In this document: positions 20,034-28,001 of the stretch, in pieces
Numbering within the stretch: the first letter of the stretch is position 1
Layout of the letters: the number at the start of each line of letters is the position of its first letter
Assembly (NCBI GenBank): GCA_009692555.1
Contig: SHYY01000004.1
Coordinates: 17,901-81,900 of the forward strand
Reading direction: 5' to 3'
Source of the DNA: Myxococcales bacterium
GTDB lineage: Bacteria > Myxococcota_A > Polyangia > Palsa-1104 > SHYY01
DNA: 64,000 bases
The notes under the pieces: model-generated
What the model saw: the letters and a program-made list of their open reading frames with translations, nothing else
Told to the model about the DNA's origin: nothing
Databases searched by the model: none
Program-made: the position numbers and the translations under genes

Positions 20034-21662
20034 ATGGCACACAAGATTCTCGGCGTCGACCTGGGCGCGCACACCCTCAAGCTGGCTCGCCTCGAGGCCG
20101 GCTTTCGCAAGGCGTTGCTGCTCGACGTCACCCTCCTGCCCGCCGAGTTCTCGGAGCCGGGCGCACCGACTGCCGACCGCCTGGGCCTGCAACTGCGCGC
20201 GGTCAGGCAGGCGATCGGCGACGACCGGGCGGCGATCGAGGAGGTGGCGATCGCGCTCCCCGGCGAGCTGGTGACCTTCCGGCTGCTCGATCTGCCCTTC
20301 TCCGATCCCCGCAAGATCGAGTCGGTGCTCGGCTACGAGCTCGAGTCGCAGGTGCTCACCCCGATCGAGGAGCTGGTGATCGATCACGTCATCGTCGGGC
20401 CGCGCAACCCCGGGGGCCCGGAGACGCGCGTCCTTTGCGCCGCCGTGCCGCGCGCGCTGATCGAGGCGCTGGTCAAGACCGCGGCCGAGCTCGATCTCCC
20501 GCTCCGGGTGATCGGCGCCGCCCCGCTCGCCTGGGCGCTCGACCTTCCCGCCCCGGCGCCCACCGATCCGCAGGCGCCGCCCGAAGGACCATCGCTGGTG
20601 ATCGATGTAGGACACTTGCACACCACGCTGTGCGCGGTCCGCGCCGGCAAGCCCGAGCTGGCGCGCTCGGTGCCCCGCGCCGGCCATCACTTCACCGCGG
20701 CGATCGCCACCACCTTTCGCCTCGATCTCGAGGCTGCCGAGAGTGCCAAGCGCGAGGCGGGCTTCATCTCGCACGCCACCATGCAACCCGAATCGGCCGG
20801 TCAGAAGCGCATGGACGCGTGCCTCCGCGAGGCGGCCCGCCCGCTCCTCCGCGAGCTTCGCCAGACCCTCGCCTCCTACCGCGCCTCCTACGGCGCCCCG
20901 ATCGAACGCCTGTTCGTGACCGGCGGCGGCGCGCGCCTGCCCGGCCTCATCGAGCACCTCGGCGAGGAGCTCAGCCTGCCCACCTCGCCCCTGCCGTGGG
21001 CCGAGCACGAGGGGTGGGCCGAGGTGTCCACCGACGTGCGCGATCGGGTGGGGATCGCCGTTGGCGTCGGGCGCGCGGGCGCCGCCCCGCTGCCCCAGGT
21101 CAACTTCCGCAAGGGCGAGTACTCCTACCGCTCCGACTACTCCTTCCTGCGCGGCAAGGCGCTCCACCTCGCCGCCGCGCTCCTGGCCGTGCTCGCGTTC
21201 GGCGCGTTCAACGCCTTCGCGTCGCTGCGCGGGCTCCGGCGCGAGCAGGATCAGCTCGCCACGCGCCTCAAGCGCGAAACGGTCGAGCTGTTCGGCGCCG
21301 AGCGAATGGACGCGCGCAAGGTGTCCGAGGAGCTGAAGGGCGGCTCGAAGGGGCAGAGCGCACCGCCAATCCCGAGCATCACCGCCTTCGATGTCCTCGA
21401 TGAGATCTCGCGGCGCGTCCCGCCCGAGGACAAGATCAAGCTCGATATCGTCGAGCTCGACATCAAGCCGAAGAAGATCTTCATCAAGGCCACCGCCGAG
21501 ACCGCCCAGCAGGTGGACGACCTCGCCGACGCGCTCGCCAAGATCGAGTGCTTCGAGGAGGTCCAGAAGGGCAAGCTCTCGACGGTGACCGGCCCGGTCG
21601 TCGACGGCAAGGCGAGCGAGTCGAAGCAGTTCACCCTCACCATCACCACCACCTGCCCGTAG
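20034..21662 (+). CDS. gspL: type II secretion inner-membrane protein GspL
   Basis: 542 residues; GAGG lies 10 bases before ATG. The N-terminal two thirds are an actin-like (PilM/GspL-type) cytoplasmic domain: ILGVDLGAHTLKLARLE, ALPGELVTFRLLDLPF, VIDVGHLHTTLCAVRAGK, RLFVTGGGARLPGL. One membrane helix is near residues 376-396 (LHLAAALLAVLAFGAFNAF), followed by a coiled stretch and a small periplasmic ferredoxin-like domain. GspL recruits GspE and pairs with GspM. Longer than the usual ~400 residues because of the PilM-like head. Confidence 0.93.
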   Translation: MAHKILGVDLGAHTLKLARLEAGFRKALLLDVTLLPAEFSEPGAPTADRLGLQLRAVRQAIGDDRAAIEEVAIALPGELVTFRLLDLPFSDPRKIESVLGYELESQVLTPIEELVIDHVIVGPRNPGGPETRVLCAAVPRALIEALVKTAAELDLPLRVIGAAPLAWALDLPAPAPTDPQAPPEGPSLVIDVGHLHTTLCAVRAGKPELARSVPRAGHHFTAAIATTFRLDLEAAESAKREAGFISHATMQPESAGQKRMDACLREAARPLLRELRQTLASYRASYGAPIERLFVTGGGARLPGLIEHLGEELSLPTSPLPWAEHEGWAEVSTDVRDRVGIAVGVGRAGAAPLPQVNFRKGEYSYRSDYSFLRGKALHLAAALLAVLAFGAFNAFASLRGLRREQDQLATRLKRETVELFGAERMDARKVSEELKGGSKGQSAPPIPSITAFDVLDEISRRVPPEDKIKLDIVELDIKPKKIFIKATAETAQQVDDLADALAKIECFEEVQKGKLSTVTGPVVDGKASESKQFTLTITTTCP

Positions 21663-21671
21663 GCGGAGCCC

Positions 21672-22304
21672 ATGGCGCTTTCCGACAAATTGAACGAGCT
21701 GCGCGGGCGCTGGGATCGGCTCTCCGATCGCGAGCGCTCGCTGATCGCCGGCCTCGGCGCGGCGCTGGTGGTGGTGGCGATGCTCGGCATCGGCGTCTCG
21801 ATCGCCCAGGGGCTCTCCGACCTGGAGGACGAGAACGCCGACATGCGCCAGGCGCTGCGCGACATCGATCTCAACCGCGACTCCTACCAGCGCGCCAAGG
21901 CCAAGACCGCGCAGTTCGAGGTCAAGATGGGCCGCGGCGGAGTCCAGCTCCAGGGCCTCCTGGAGACCGCCGCCAAGGACACCGGGGTCGACATCGCCGA
22001 GATGTTGCCGCGCCAGGCCGCCCCGCTCGGCAAGAAATACCTGGAGCTCGCCGTCGATGTGCGCCTGCGCAAGGTGGGCCTCGATCCGCTGAGCAAGTTC
22101 CTGCGCAAGATCGAAACCGGTCCCAACCTGGTGGTGGTCACCGCCCTCGAGATCCGCTCGCGCGACGACAAGCACGAGGACCTCGAAGTGGAGGTCAGCG
22201 TCTCGTCCTACGAGCACGCCCCCGAGGCCAAGCCGGGCCACAAGAAGGACAAGGACAAGGACAAGGACAAGGACAAGGACAAGGACAAGGAGGACAAGGG
22301 ATGA
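21672..22304 (+). CDS. gspM: type II secretion protein GspM with Lys-Asp tail
   Basis: 210 residues. Cytoplasmic start MALSDKLNELRGRWDRLSDRE, one membrane helix (about 26-46), a short coiled coil (LEDENADMRQALRDID) and a ferredoxin-like periplasmic domain. The C-terminus is a run of seven Lys-Asp pairs encoded by an exact AAGGAC tandem repeat. Partner of GspL. The repeat tract could change copy number without shifting the frame, so tail length may vary between strains. Confidence 0.92.
   Translation: MALSDKLNELRGRWDRLSDRERSLIAGLGAALVVVAMLGIGVSIAQGLSDLEDENADMRQALRDIDLNRDSYQRAKAKTAQFEVKMGRGGVQLQGLLETAAKDTGVDIAEMLPRQAAPLGKKYLELAVDVRLRKVGLDPLSKFLRKIETGPNLVVVTALEIRSRDDKHEDLEVEVSVSSYEHAPEAKPGHKKDKDKDKDKDKDKDKEDKG
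22245..22286 (+). repeat. (AAGGAC)7 hexanucleotide repeat in gspM
   Basis: Seven exact copies of AAGGAC encode (Lys-Asp)7 at the C-terminus of GspM. The unit length is a multiple of three, so copy-number change alters tail length only. Confidence 0.95.
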
Positions 22305-23617
22305 GCCCGCTCCATCTGCCCGACAAGCTGATCGCACCGGCGAAGTGGGTCGGCTACCCGCTGTTCGCCCTGCTGGTGTTCGTGCTCTCGCTCTACCAGG
22401 CGCTCCCGCGCAAGCAGATCCAGGAGCGCCTCGAGAACGACGCCACCGCGATCCTCGGCGCCACCGTCGAGGCCGACGACTTCGGGCTGACCCTCTTCAG
22501 CGGCCCCGGGGTGAGCGCGACGACCGTCCTGGTGAAGACGCGCCCGCTCTCACCGGCCGAGAAGCCGACCCGCTACACCGTCGAGGATCTGGTCCTCCAC
22601 TTCAGCCTCTACCAGCTCCTCCGCGGCTTCGCCGACACCTCCTTCAGCGGACGCATCGCCAGCGGGTCGGTGAGCGGCAAGTTCCGCTCCGTCCCCGACG
22701 AGGGGCTGCTGGTGGTCGACGCGAGCGAGATCGCGCTCGCCGAGATCCCCGGGATCGCCCTGGCCATCCCGCTGCCCGTCGCTGGCGTGGTCGAGCTCAA
22801 GGCCGATATCACCACCCCGAAGAACGTCATCCCGCAGGCCAACGGCTCGGTGGCCCTCACCATCACCGACGCCACGGTGGGCGACGGCAAGGCCAAGCTG
22901 ACCATCCCGGGCGGCGATCCGTTCCTCTCCCAGGGCGTGACGATCCCGAAGATCGCGCTCGGCAAGATCGCCGGCAAGGTCGTGATCGACAAGGGGCGCG
23001 CGGTGTTCCGCGATCTCCGCGGCCACTCCAAGGATCTCGACGTGGAGCTCGACGGCTACATCGAGCTGCGCGACCCCCTCTCGCTGTCGCTGGTGCACCT
23101 CTACCTGAAGGTGAAGCCCGCCGACGCGCTGCTCAAGCGCGAGCCCGCCCTCGAGCTGATGATCAACGGCATCGCGCCGCTCGCCCGCCGCAGCGACGGC
23201 TACCTCGGCTTCTCGATCACCGGCACGCCCTCCTCGCCCTTCGCGCTTCCGTCGAAGGAGGTGCCCGCCGGGGTCACCGTCCCGCCGCCGGTTCGCAACG
23301 CACCCCCGGTCGCGACCGCCCCGGTGGTCACGCCGCCACCGGTGCGAACCCACATCCGCGGCGAGGCGCGCGGCGGGGACACCTCCACCGCCGTGCCGTT
23401 CGTTCCCGCGCCGCCCTCCGAGGCCGCCGGCAACCCGCCGCCGGCGCAAAACCTCCCCGCGCCGATCCAGCTCACCCCCGCCACCGCCATGCCGCCCGCC
23501 GCGTCGCGCTTCCGCCAGTACATGGATCCGACCGGCTCCTCGACGGGAACCACCACCGAAGAGGTCCCCACCCCGACCCGCGGCGGCGAGGCGACGACCG
23601 AGACCCCCATTCCCTAG
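22301..23617 (+). CDS. gspN: type II secretion protein GspN
   Basis: 438 residues; ATG overlaps the gspM stop (ATGA). One N-terminal membrane helix (about 16-36, WVGYPLFALLVFVLSLYQ) and an AsmA/GspN-like periplasmic beta domain: LTLFSGPGVSATTVLVKTR, LVLHFSLYQLLRGFADTSF, GYIELRDPLSLSLVHLYLKV. The last ~120 residues are a Pro/Thr-rich tail. Last gene of the operon; a hairpin follows the stop. The exact role of GspN in secretion is not settled in the literature. Confidence 0.88.
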   Translation: MSPLHLPDKLIAPAKWVGYPLFALLVFVLSLYQALPRKQIQERLENDATAILGATVEADDFGLTLFSGPGVSATTVLVKTRPLSPAEKPTRYTVEDLVLHFSLYQLLRGFADTSFSGRIASGSVSGKFRSVPDEGLLVVDASEIALAEIPGIALAIPLPVAGVVELKADITTPKNVIPQANGSVALTITDATVGDGKAKLTIPGGDPFLSQGVTIPKIALGKIAGKVVIDKGRAVFRDLRGHSKDLDVELDGYIELRDPLSLSLVHLYLKVKPADALLKREPALELMINGIAPLARRSDGYLGFSITGTPSSPFALPSKEVPAGVTVPPPVRNAPPVATAPVVTPPPVRTHIRGEARGGDTSTAVPFVPAPPSEAAGNPPPAQNLPAPIQLTPATAMPPAASRFRQYMDPTGSSTGTTTEEVPTPTRGGEATTETPIP

Positions 23618-23643
23618 ATCGGGCCACGGCATCTCGACCCGAT
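23618..23643 (+). terminator. hairpin directly after gspN
   Basis: ATCGGG and CCCGAT form a 6-bp stem around a 14-base loop beginning with the base after the stop codon. No U tract follows; another inverted GC-rich stretch (GGTCCCTGGCGGGGCC) is next to it. Weak candidate for the operon end. Confidence 0.35.
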
Positions 23644-23695
23644 CGCCGCCCGCCGGTCCCTGGCGGGGCCAGGCGAAATCAGGCATCATCGGGGC

Positions 23696-23935
23696 GTGGA
23701 GAAGCGCAATCGATACGCGGTGAAAGACCGCCGCCAGACCGCTCGTGCCGTCGCTGAGCGCGCCGCCAATGAGCGCGCCGCCCGCGCCGGGAGCCCGCTC
23801 CCCCACCCGAACCCCTGGGACGCGATCGATCCCACCAAGGTGGCGCGCGACGCGACACCGGAGCAGATCCACCGGCGCTACCTGGAGTTCAACAAGCTAT
23901 GTCCACCGAGGGCGAGGAAAAAACACACTCTCTAG
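23696..23935 (+). CDS. small basic protein upstream of nucleotidyltransferase, possible antitoxin
   Basis: 79 residues from a GTG. Highly charged, helical start (EKRNRYAVKDRRQTARAVAERAANERAARAG), then HPNPWDAIDPTKVARDATPEQIHRRYLEFNKL. Not a family I recognise. Its 3' end overlaps the next gene by 37 bases, so the two are translationally coupled, as in many toxin-antitoxin pairs with a nucleotidyltransferase. Codon use is normal for the window. Confidence 0.6.
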   Translation: MEKRNRYAVKDRRQTARAVAERAANERAARAGSPLPHPNPWDAIDPTKVARDATPEQIHRRYLEFNKLCPPRARKKHTL

Positions 23936-24648
23936 TCGATTTCGGTGGTTTCTTCGAGCTGCTGACGCGGGAGGGCATCGAGAGCCTCGTCATCGGCGGG
24001 TGCGCCGTCGGAGCCTATGCCCATCTCATCGGTGAGACGGTGCTCTCCCGCGACCTCGACCTGTTCACCGATCACTCCACCCTCGAGCGGATCGTCGACG
24101 CCGCGCGGCGCGACGGGGCGCGGATCCGGAAGCTCCCACGGCCGCGCTCGATCCAGGTGGCGGTGTTCGACTGGCGGGAGAAGGAGATCAATGTCCTCAC
24201 CGCGAGCGTGGGGCTGCCGGGGCCCGCCACCGCGGCGCGCGTCGCCCGCGAGTTCCTTCTGCCGGGCCGCTGCGACCTGCCGATCCTCGTCGCTGACCCG
24301 TTCGATCTTCTCGCCAACAAGCTCTCCGTCGACCGTCCCAAGGACCGCCCGCACGCGCTGGTGCTGCGCCGCTTCATCGAGGAGGAGGTGGTGGAGGCGT
24401 TTGTGAGCGCGGTCGATCCGCGGGCGCGGATCGCCCCGGCGCGCCGGCTCCTCGCGGCGACCCGCGCGCGCATGCTCGACGAGGCGCTGTCCGATCGACT
24501 GCTCCCGCTCGCGCGCACCGCCCCCGACTTTCGCTTCCTGATGGATTGCATTCCGCTGGCGCGGCAAGCGGAGGCGCTCCTGGCGCTAGCGCCCCCGGCG
24601 ATCGCCGACGACCTCGGCACGATCCGCAAGCGGCGACGCCTCAAGTAA
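23899..24648 (+). CDS. nucleotidyltransferase-fold protein, possible toxin partner
   Basis: 249 residues. The N-terminal half has the minimal nucleotidyltransferase pattern: LVIGGCAVGAYAHLIG (G-G-x8-H-like helix start) and SRDLDLFTD (the D-x-D metal pair), then ARIRKLPRPRSIQVAVFDWR and EINVLTASVG with a third acidic strand. The C-terminal half is helical and basic (IRKRRRLK end). AbiEii- and MNT-type proteins share this fold, and the overlap with a small upstream gene supports a two-gene module. A housekeeping transferase cannot be ruled out. Confidence 0.65.
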   Translation: MSTEGEEKTHSLVDFGGFFELLTREGIESLVIGGCAVGAYAHLIGETVLSRDLDLFTDHSTLERIVDAARRDGARIRKLPRPRSIQVAVFDWREKEINVLTASVGLPGPATAARVAREFLLPGRCDLPILVADPFDLLANKLSVDRPKDRPHALVLRRFIEEEVVEAFVSAVDPRARIAPARRLLAATRARMLDEALSDRLLPLARTAPDFRFLMDCIPLARQAEALLALAPPAIADDLGTIRKRRRLK

Positions 24649-24671
24649 CCTGCTCATCTGAGCAGCCGGCG

Positions 24672-26018
24672 TCAGCCTCGCGCCTCGATCCGGTAGCGCC
24701 GGACCTTGTCGCACAGCGTCGACTTCGCCATCCCGAGCGCGCTCGCCGCCGCCCGCTTGTTGCCCGCCGTGCGCCGCAGCGCCGCCGCGATCACCTCGCG
24801 CTCCACCTCGTCGAGCCTGCGCCCGGCGATCGCCACCGCTTCGCCCCCCGCCATCTCGCCGCACACCGACGCCGGCAGCAGGTCGGCCGGCTGGATCACC
24901 GCGCCGCCGAAGATCGCCGCCCGCTGCACCGCGTTCCTGAGCTCGCGCACATTGCCCGGCCACCCGTAGGTCGCCAGCGCCTCCATCGCCGACGGCGAGA
25001 ACACCTTGTCGCCCGACTCCGCCGCCATCTGATCGAGGAAGTAGCGGGCCAGGATCGGCACGTCCTCCCCGCGCTCGCGCAGCGACGGCAGGTCCAGCAC
25101 CACCGTCGACAACCGATGAAACAGATCGAGCCGGAAGGCGCGCTCCTGCACCGCCGTCCGCAGATCGCGATGGGTCGCCGCCACCACCCGCACATCCACC
25201 CGCCGCTCGCCGCTCGCCCCCACCGCCCGCACCGACCGCTCCTCGAGCGCACGGAGGAGCTTCGACTGCAAGCCGATCGGCAGCTCGCCGATCTCGTCGA
25301 GGAACAGCGTCCCGCCGTCCGCCTCGACGAACACCCCCGAGCGCCGCGCGGTCGCCCCGGTGAAGGCCCCCTTCTCGTGCCCGAACAACTCGCTCTCCAC
25401 CAGCTCAGGCGAGATCGCCCCGCAGTTCAGCACCACGAACGCCCCCGTCCGCCCGCTCTGATCGTGCAGCGCGCGCGCCGCCAGCTCCTTGCCCGTGCCG
25501 CTCTCGCCGAGGAGGAGCACGTTCGCCCGCGTCGGCGCCACGGTGAGGATCTGCTGCTTGAGCTTCCGCATCCCCGCGCTCCGGCCGATCAGCCCGGGGT
25601 CGATCGCCGGCCCTTCGACCACCATCCTGAGCGCGGTCCGCCCGACGGTGAGCCGCATCCCCGGCCGCAGCTCCCCGGAGGCCACCCGCACCCCGCCGAG
25701 GAAGGTCCCGTTGCGCGATCCGCAGTCGACCACCACCACCCGGCTGCCCATCCGCCGCACCACGCAGTGCCACCCCGAGACGAAGGGATCGTCGAGCACC
25801 AGCCCGTTGTCGGGCGCGCAGCCGAGCGTCAGCCGCCGATCGATCACCGCCTCCCGGCCATCCTCCAGCCGCAGCACCCAGCGCTGCCGCCCCTCGCCCC
25901 CGCCCCGTGGCGCCCCCTCCCCTTCGCCCTCGGCCTCCTCCGCGGGCCGCGTCACGCCTCGCCGCGTGCTGCCGCGCATCGCCCGCTCGACCTCGAGAGC
26001 CTCGACCAGTGCACTCAT
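24672..26018 (-). CDS. FHA-domain sigma-54 activator
   Basis: 448 residues. An FHA domain (about 45-135) shows [21 protein letters not shown] and the phospho-Thr-binding signature SRNGTFLGG. The AAA+ domain follows: Walker A GESGTGKE, sigma-54 loop GAFTGAT, Walker [12 protein letters not shown]. The Fis-type helix-turn-helix is at the end ([23 protein letters not shown]). No receiver domain, so input is probably a phosphothreonine made by a Ser/Thr kinase, an arrangement common in myxobacteria. Ribosome site GGCGGAGG precedes ATG. Target genes are not identifiable from the window. Confidence 0.95.
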   Translation of the reverse strand: MSALVEALEVERAMRGSTRRGVTRPAEEAEGEGEGAPRGGGEGRQRWVLRLEDGREAVIDRRLTLGCAPDNGLVLDDPFVSGWHCVVRRMGSRVVVVDCGSRNGTFLGGVRVASGELRPGMRLTVGRTALRMVVEGPAIDPGLIGRSAGMRKLKQQILTVAPTRANVLLLGESGTGKELAARALHDQSGRTGAFVVLNCGAISPELVESELFGHEKGAFTGATARRSGVFVEADGGTLFLDEIGELPIGLQSKLLRALEERSVRAVGASGERRVDVRVVAATHRDLRTAVQERAFRLDLFHRLSTVVLDLPSLRERGEDVPILARYFLDQMAAESGDKVFSPSAMEALATYGWPGNVRELRNAVQRAAIFGGAVIQPADLLPASVCGEMAGGEAVAIAGRRLDEVEREVIAAALRRTAGNKRAAASALGMAKSTLCDKVRRYRIEARG

Positions 26019-26166
26019 CCGGACCTCCGCCTAAGCCACCCAATTGTCGGCGGTCGGACCAATAAAGTTTCGCGCAGCTGGCGAAAACCTCACGTTACTT
26101 CATTGACTTGTACGATCTGTCGGCGATCCCACAAAACTAACCGGAAGAGCCGCCAGGCCCGTGCGG

Positions 26167-26175
26167 TGCTATGCT
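26167..26175 (+). promoter_or_regulatory. extended -10 box before moaDE
   Basis: TGCTATGCT, nine bases before the GTG at 26185. No -35 box is visible. Transcription would start within a few bases of the start codon, so the mRNA may lack a leader. Confidence 0.4.
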
Positions 26176-26184
26176 GCCCGCGCC

Positions 26185-26841
26185 GTGCGTATTCGCGTCC
26201 TCTACTTCGCCGTGGTCCGCGAACGCCTCAAGAAGGACGAGGAGCTGTGCGAGCTGCCGGCCGGCGCCACCGTCGCCGATCTCCTCGATCAGCTGAGCCG
26301 CTGCTACCCGGTCGTCGCCGGGCTCCGGCGCCACCTCCAGGTCGCACGGAACCGCGAGACCGCGCGCCCCGATTCGCCGCTGTGCGACGGGGACGAGGTC
26401 GCCCTCATCCCCCCGGTGGCGGGTGGGGCCGATGCGGCGGTGCGCGATGCGCCGCTCGACTTGAACGAGGTGGTGCGGCAGGTCGCTCACGAGGGCGCCG
26501 GCGGGATCGTCACCTTCACCGGGATCGTCCGCCGCGAGAGCCAGGGCAAGCGGGTCGTCCGCCTCGAGTACGAGGCCTACCAGGCGATGGCCGAGGAGCG
26601 CCTGCGCGCGATCACCGCCTCCCTGGAGCAGGCCCACCCGGGGACGCGCGTCGCCATCGTCCACCGCGTCGGCAAGCTGGTGGTCGGCGATCTCGCGGTG
26701 GTGATCGCCGCCTCCGCGCCCCACCGCGCCGAGGCCTTCGCCGCCTGCCGCGACGCGATCGAGCGCCTGAAGGTCGAGGTGCCGATCTGGAAGAAGGAGA
26801 TCGGCGAGCAGGGCGAAGAGTGGGTCGGCCTTGGGCCGTAG
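26185..26841 (+). CDS. MoaD-MoaE fusion (molybdopterin synthase)
   Basis: 218 residues from the GTG at 26185 (VRIRVLYFAVVRERL), preferred over a GTG 24 bases upstream because the ubiquitin-like fold begins here. Residues 1-80 are MoaD, ending VALIPPVAGG with the di-Gly that carries the sulfur. Residues 85-218 are MoaE: GGIVTFTGIVRRESQGK, LEYEAYQAMAEERL, AIVHRVGKLVVGD, ERLKVEVPIWKKE. The active-site Lys pair of MoaE (VPIWKKE) is present. Both subunits of molybdopterin synthase in one chain; here the MoaD tail is followed at once by MoaE sequence, so the di-Gly is internal and would have to act without a free C-terminus or be released by cleavage. Confidence 0.9.
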   Translation: MRIRVLYFAVVRERLKKDEELCELPAGATVADLLDQLSRCYPVVAGLRRHLQVARNRETARPDSPLCDGDEVALIPPVAGGADAAVRDAPLDLNEVVRQVAHEGAGGIVTFTGIVRRESQGKRVVRLEYEAYQAMAEERLRAITASLEQAHPGTRVAIVHRVGKLVVGDLAVVIAASAPHRAEAFAACRDAIERLKVEVPIWKKEIGEQGEEWVGLGP

Positions 26842-26871
26842 GAGCGCCAGCCGCCGCGGCTTGTGGATAAG

Positions 26872-26899
26872 TTGCGTTCGGAGGGCGCCCAGGTATAAT
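26872..26899 (+). promoter_or_regulatory. promoter of the SprT-like gene
   Basis: TTGCGT (26872-26877), a 16-bp spacer and a perfect TATAAT (26894-26899). Start of transcription near 26906 gives a leader of about 70 bases. Confidence 0.65.
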
Positions 26900-26915
26900 C
26901 AGCGCCTATTGTGCA

Positions 26916-26936
26916 GCTTCCCGATGCCAGGGAAGC
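26916..26936 (+). other. hairpin in the 5' leader of the SprT-like gene
   Basis: GCTTCCC and GGGAAGC form a perfect 7-bp stem with loop GATGCCA, about ten bases after the predicted transcription start and 28 bases before the GGAGG ribosome site. Could stabilise the mRNA 5' end or regulate translation. Confidence 0.45.
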
Positions 26937-26974
26937 CACTGTAATCAATGGCGATTCATACACTGGAGGTGTGA

Positions 26975-27874
26975 GTGAAGCCGGCTGAGCAGACCTCGTA
27001 CCATTATGCCGAGTTAGGCACCGCGGATCGCCGCGTGGGCGCCGTGGACCGCCGCGCAGGCGCCCTCCCGAGGGTGGCGCGCGAGCACTCTCTCGCCACC
27101 GTGGGAGCACGTCCCGCGCTTCGCGTCGCGCGCACGCTCGACCGCGACCGGCCCGCCGTGCAGCGCAGCGCCGATCCCACCGAGATCGCAAGGCAGCGCC
27201 TGGAGAGGCGTATCGGCGCCCACCTCCCGGGCCGCCGCCTCGCCCTCGCGGTCACCGACAACAGCTTCACGATGATCTCGGTGAAGCGCGAGAAGGGGCT
27301 CTTCCGCCTCCGCCTCCACCACATGTTCCTGGAGGCGGACCACGTCGTGGTGCGCGCGCTCGGCCGCTACGTCGGCGAGAACGACCGCCATGCCTCCGAC
27401 GCGCTCGGCCGCTACATCGATGTCCACCAGGACGACATCCGCCGCGCCCGCCGGCCGAAGACGCCCGCCATCACGCTCGAGACCAGCGGCGAGGTCCACG
27501 ACCTCCACCAGCTCTACGGCGACCTGAACGCGCGCTACTTCCGGCGCCGGATCGAGGCCCGCATCACCTGGGGCATCCGCACGCCCGACGGGGGCCGCCG
27601 CCGCCGCCGCAACTCGATCAAGATGGGCTCCTACTCCGTCGAGGACCGGCTGATCCGCATCCACCCGTCGCTGGACCGCGACTTCGTGCCGCGCTACTTC
27701 GTCGAGTGGATCGTCTACCACGAGATGCTGCACCAGAAGCACGACATCCCGGTGGTGGGCGGGCGCCGCCAGTTCCACACGCCCTCCTTCCTCGAGGAGG
27801 AGGCGGCCTTCGAGTACTTCGATCGGGCCCGCCGCTGGGAGCGCGAGAACCTGAATCGTCTCCTGTTCTACTGA
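26975..27874 (+). CDS. SprT-like zinc metalloprotease
   Basis: 299 residues from GTG (TGGAGGTGTGAGTG; GGAGG 5 bases away). The N-terminal ~85 residues are Arg/Ala-rich and disordered-looking. The SprT-like domain covers about 165-299: DLHQLYGDLNARYFRRRIEARITWG, the zinc-binding helix VYHEMLHQKH (HEMLH near 249), and HTPSFLEEEAAFEYFDRA with a third ligand candidate. SprT/Spartan proteins cut DNA-protein crosslinks in some organisms; a bacterial role here is unknown. Confidence 0.82.
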   Translation: MKPAEQTSYHYAELGTADRRVGAVDRRAGALPRVAREHSLATVGARPALRVARTLDRDRPAVQRSADPTEIARQRLERRIGAHLPGRRLALAVTDNSFTMISVKREKGLFRLRLHHMFLEADHVVVRALGRYVGENDRHASDALGRYIDVHQDDIRRARRPKTPAITLETSGEVHDLHQLYGDLNARYFRRRIEARITWGIRTPDGGRRRRRNSIKMGSYSVEDRLIRIHPSLDRDFVPRYFVEWIVYHEMLHQKHDIPVVGGRRQFHTPSFLEEEAAFEYFDRARRWERENLNRLLFY

Positions 27875-28001
27875 CAATCCCACGGACAAGGAAGTCGGCT
27901 TCGGCGAGAGCGCCCTCGCCGAGATGTGCTTCGCGTGGCTCTACTACTACCCGTCGCGCGGCTTCGACTTCTGCGTCGACGGAACCTGCCTGGTCGAATA
28001 G
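27873..28001 (+). pseudogene. remnant: C-terminus of a copper type II monooxygenase-like protein
   Basis: Directly after the SprT-like stop, in another frame, 42 codons read DNPTDKEVGFGESALAEMC, then FAWLYYYPSRGFDFC and a TAG stop. The GFGES..EMC..LYYYP pattern is the C-terminal hallmark of PHM/DBH-type copper monooxygenases, where the Met of EMC is a copper ligand. There is no start codon and no upstream domain, so this is a leftover tail. It overlaps the 3' end of the opposite-strand BtuF-like gene. Confidence 0.7.
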
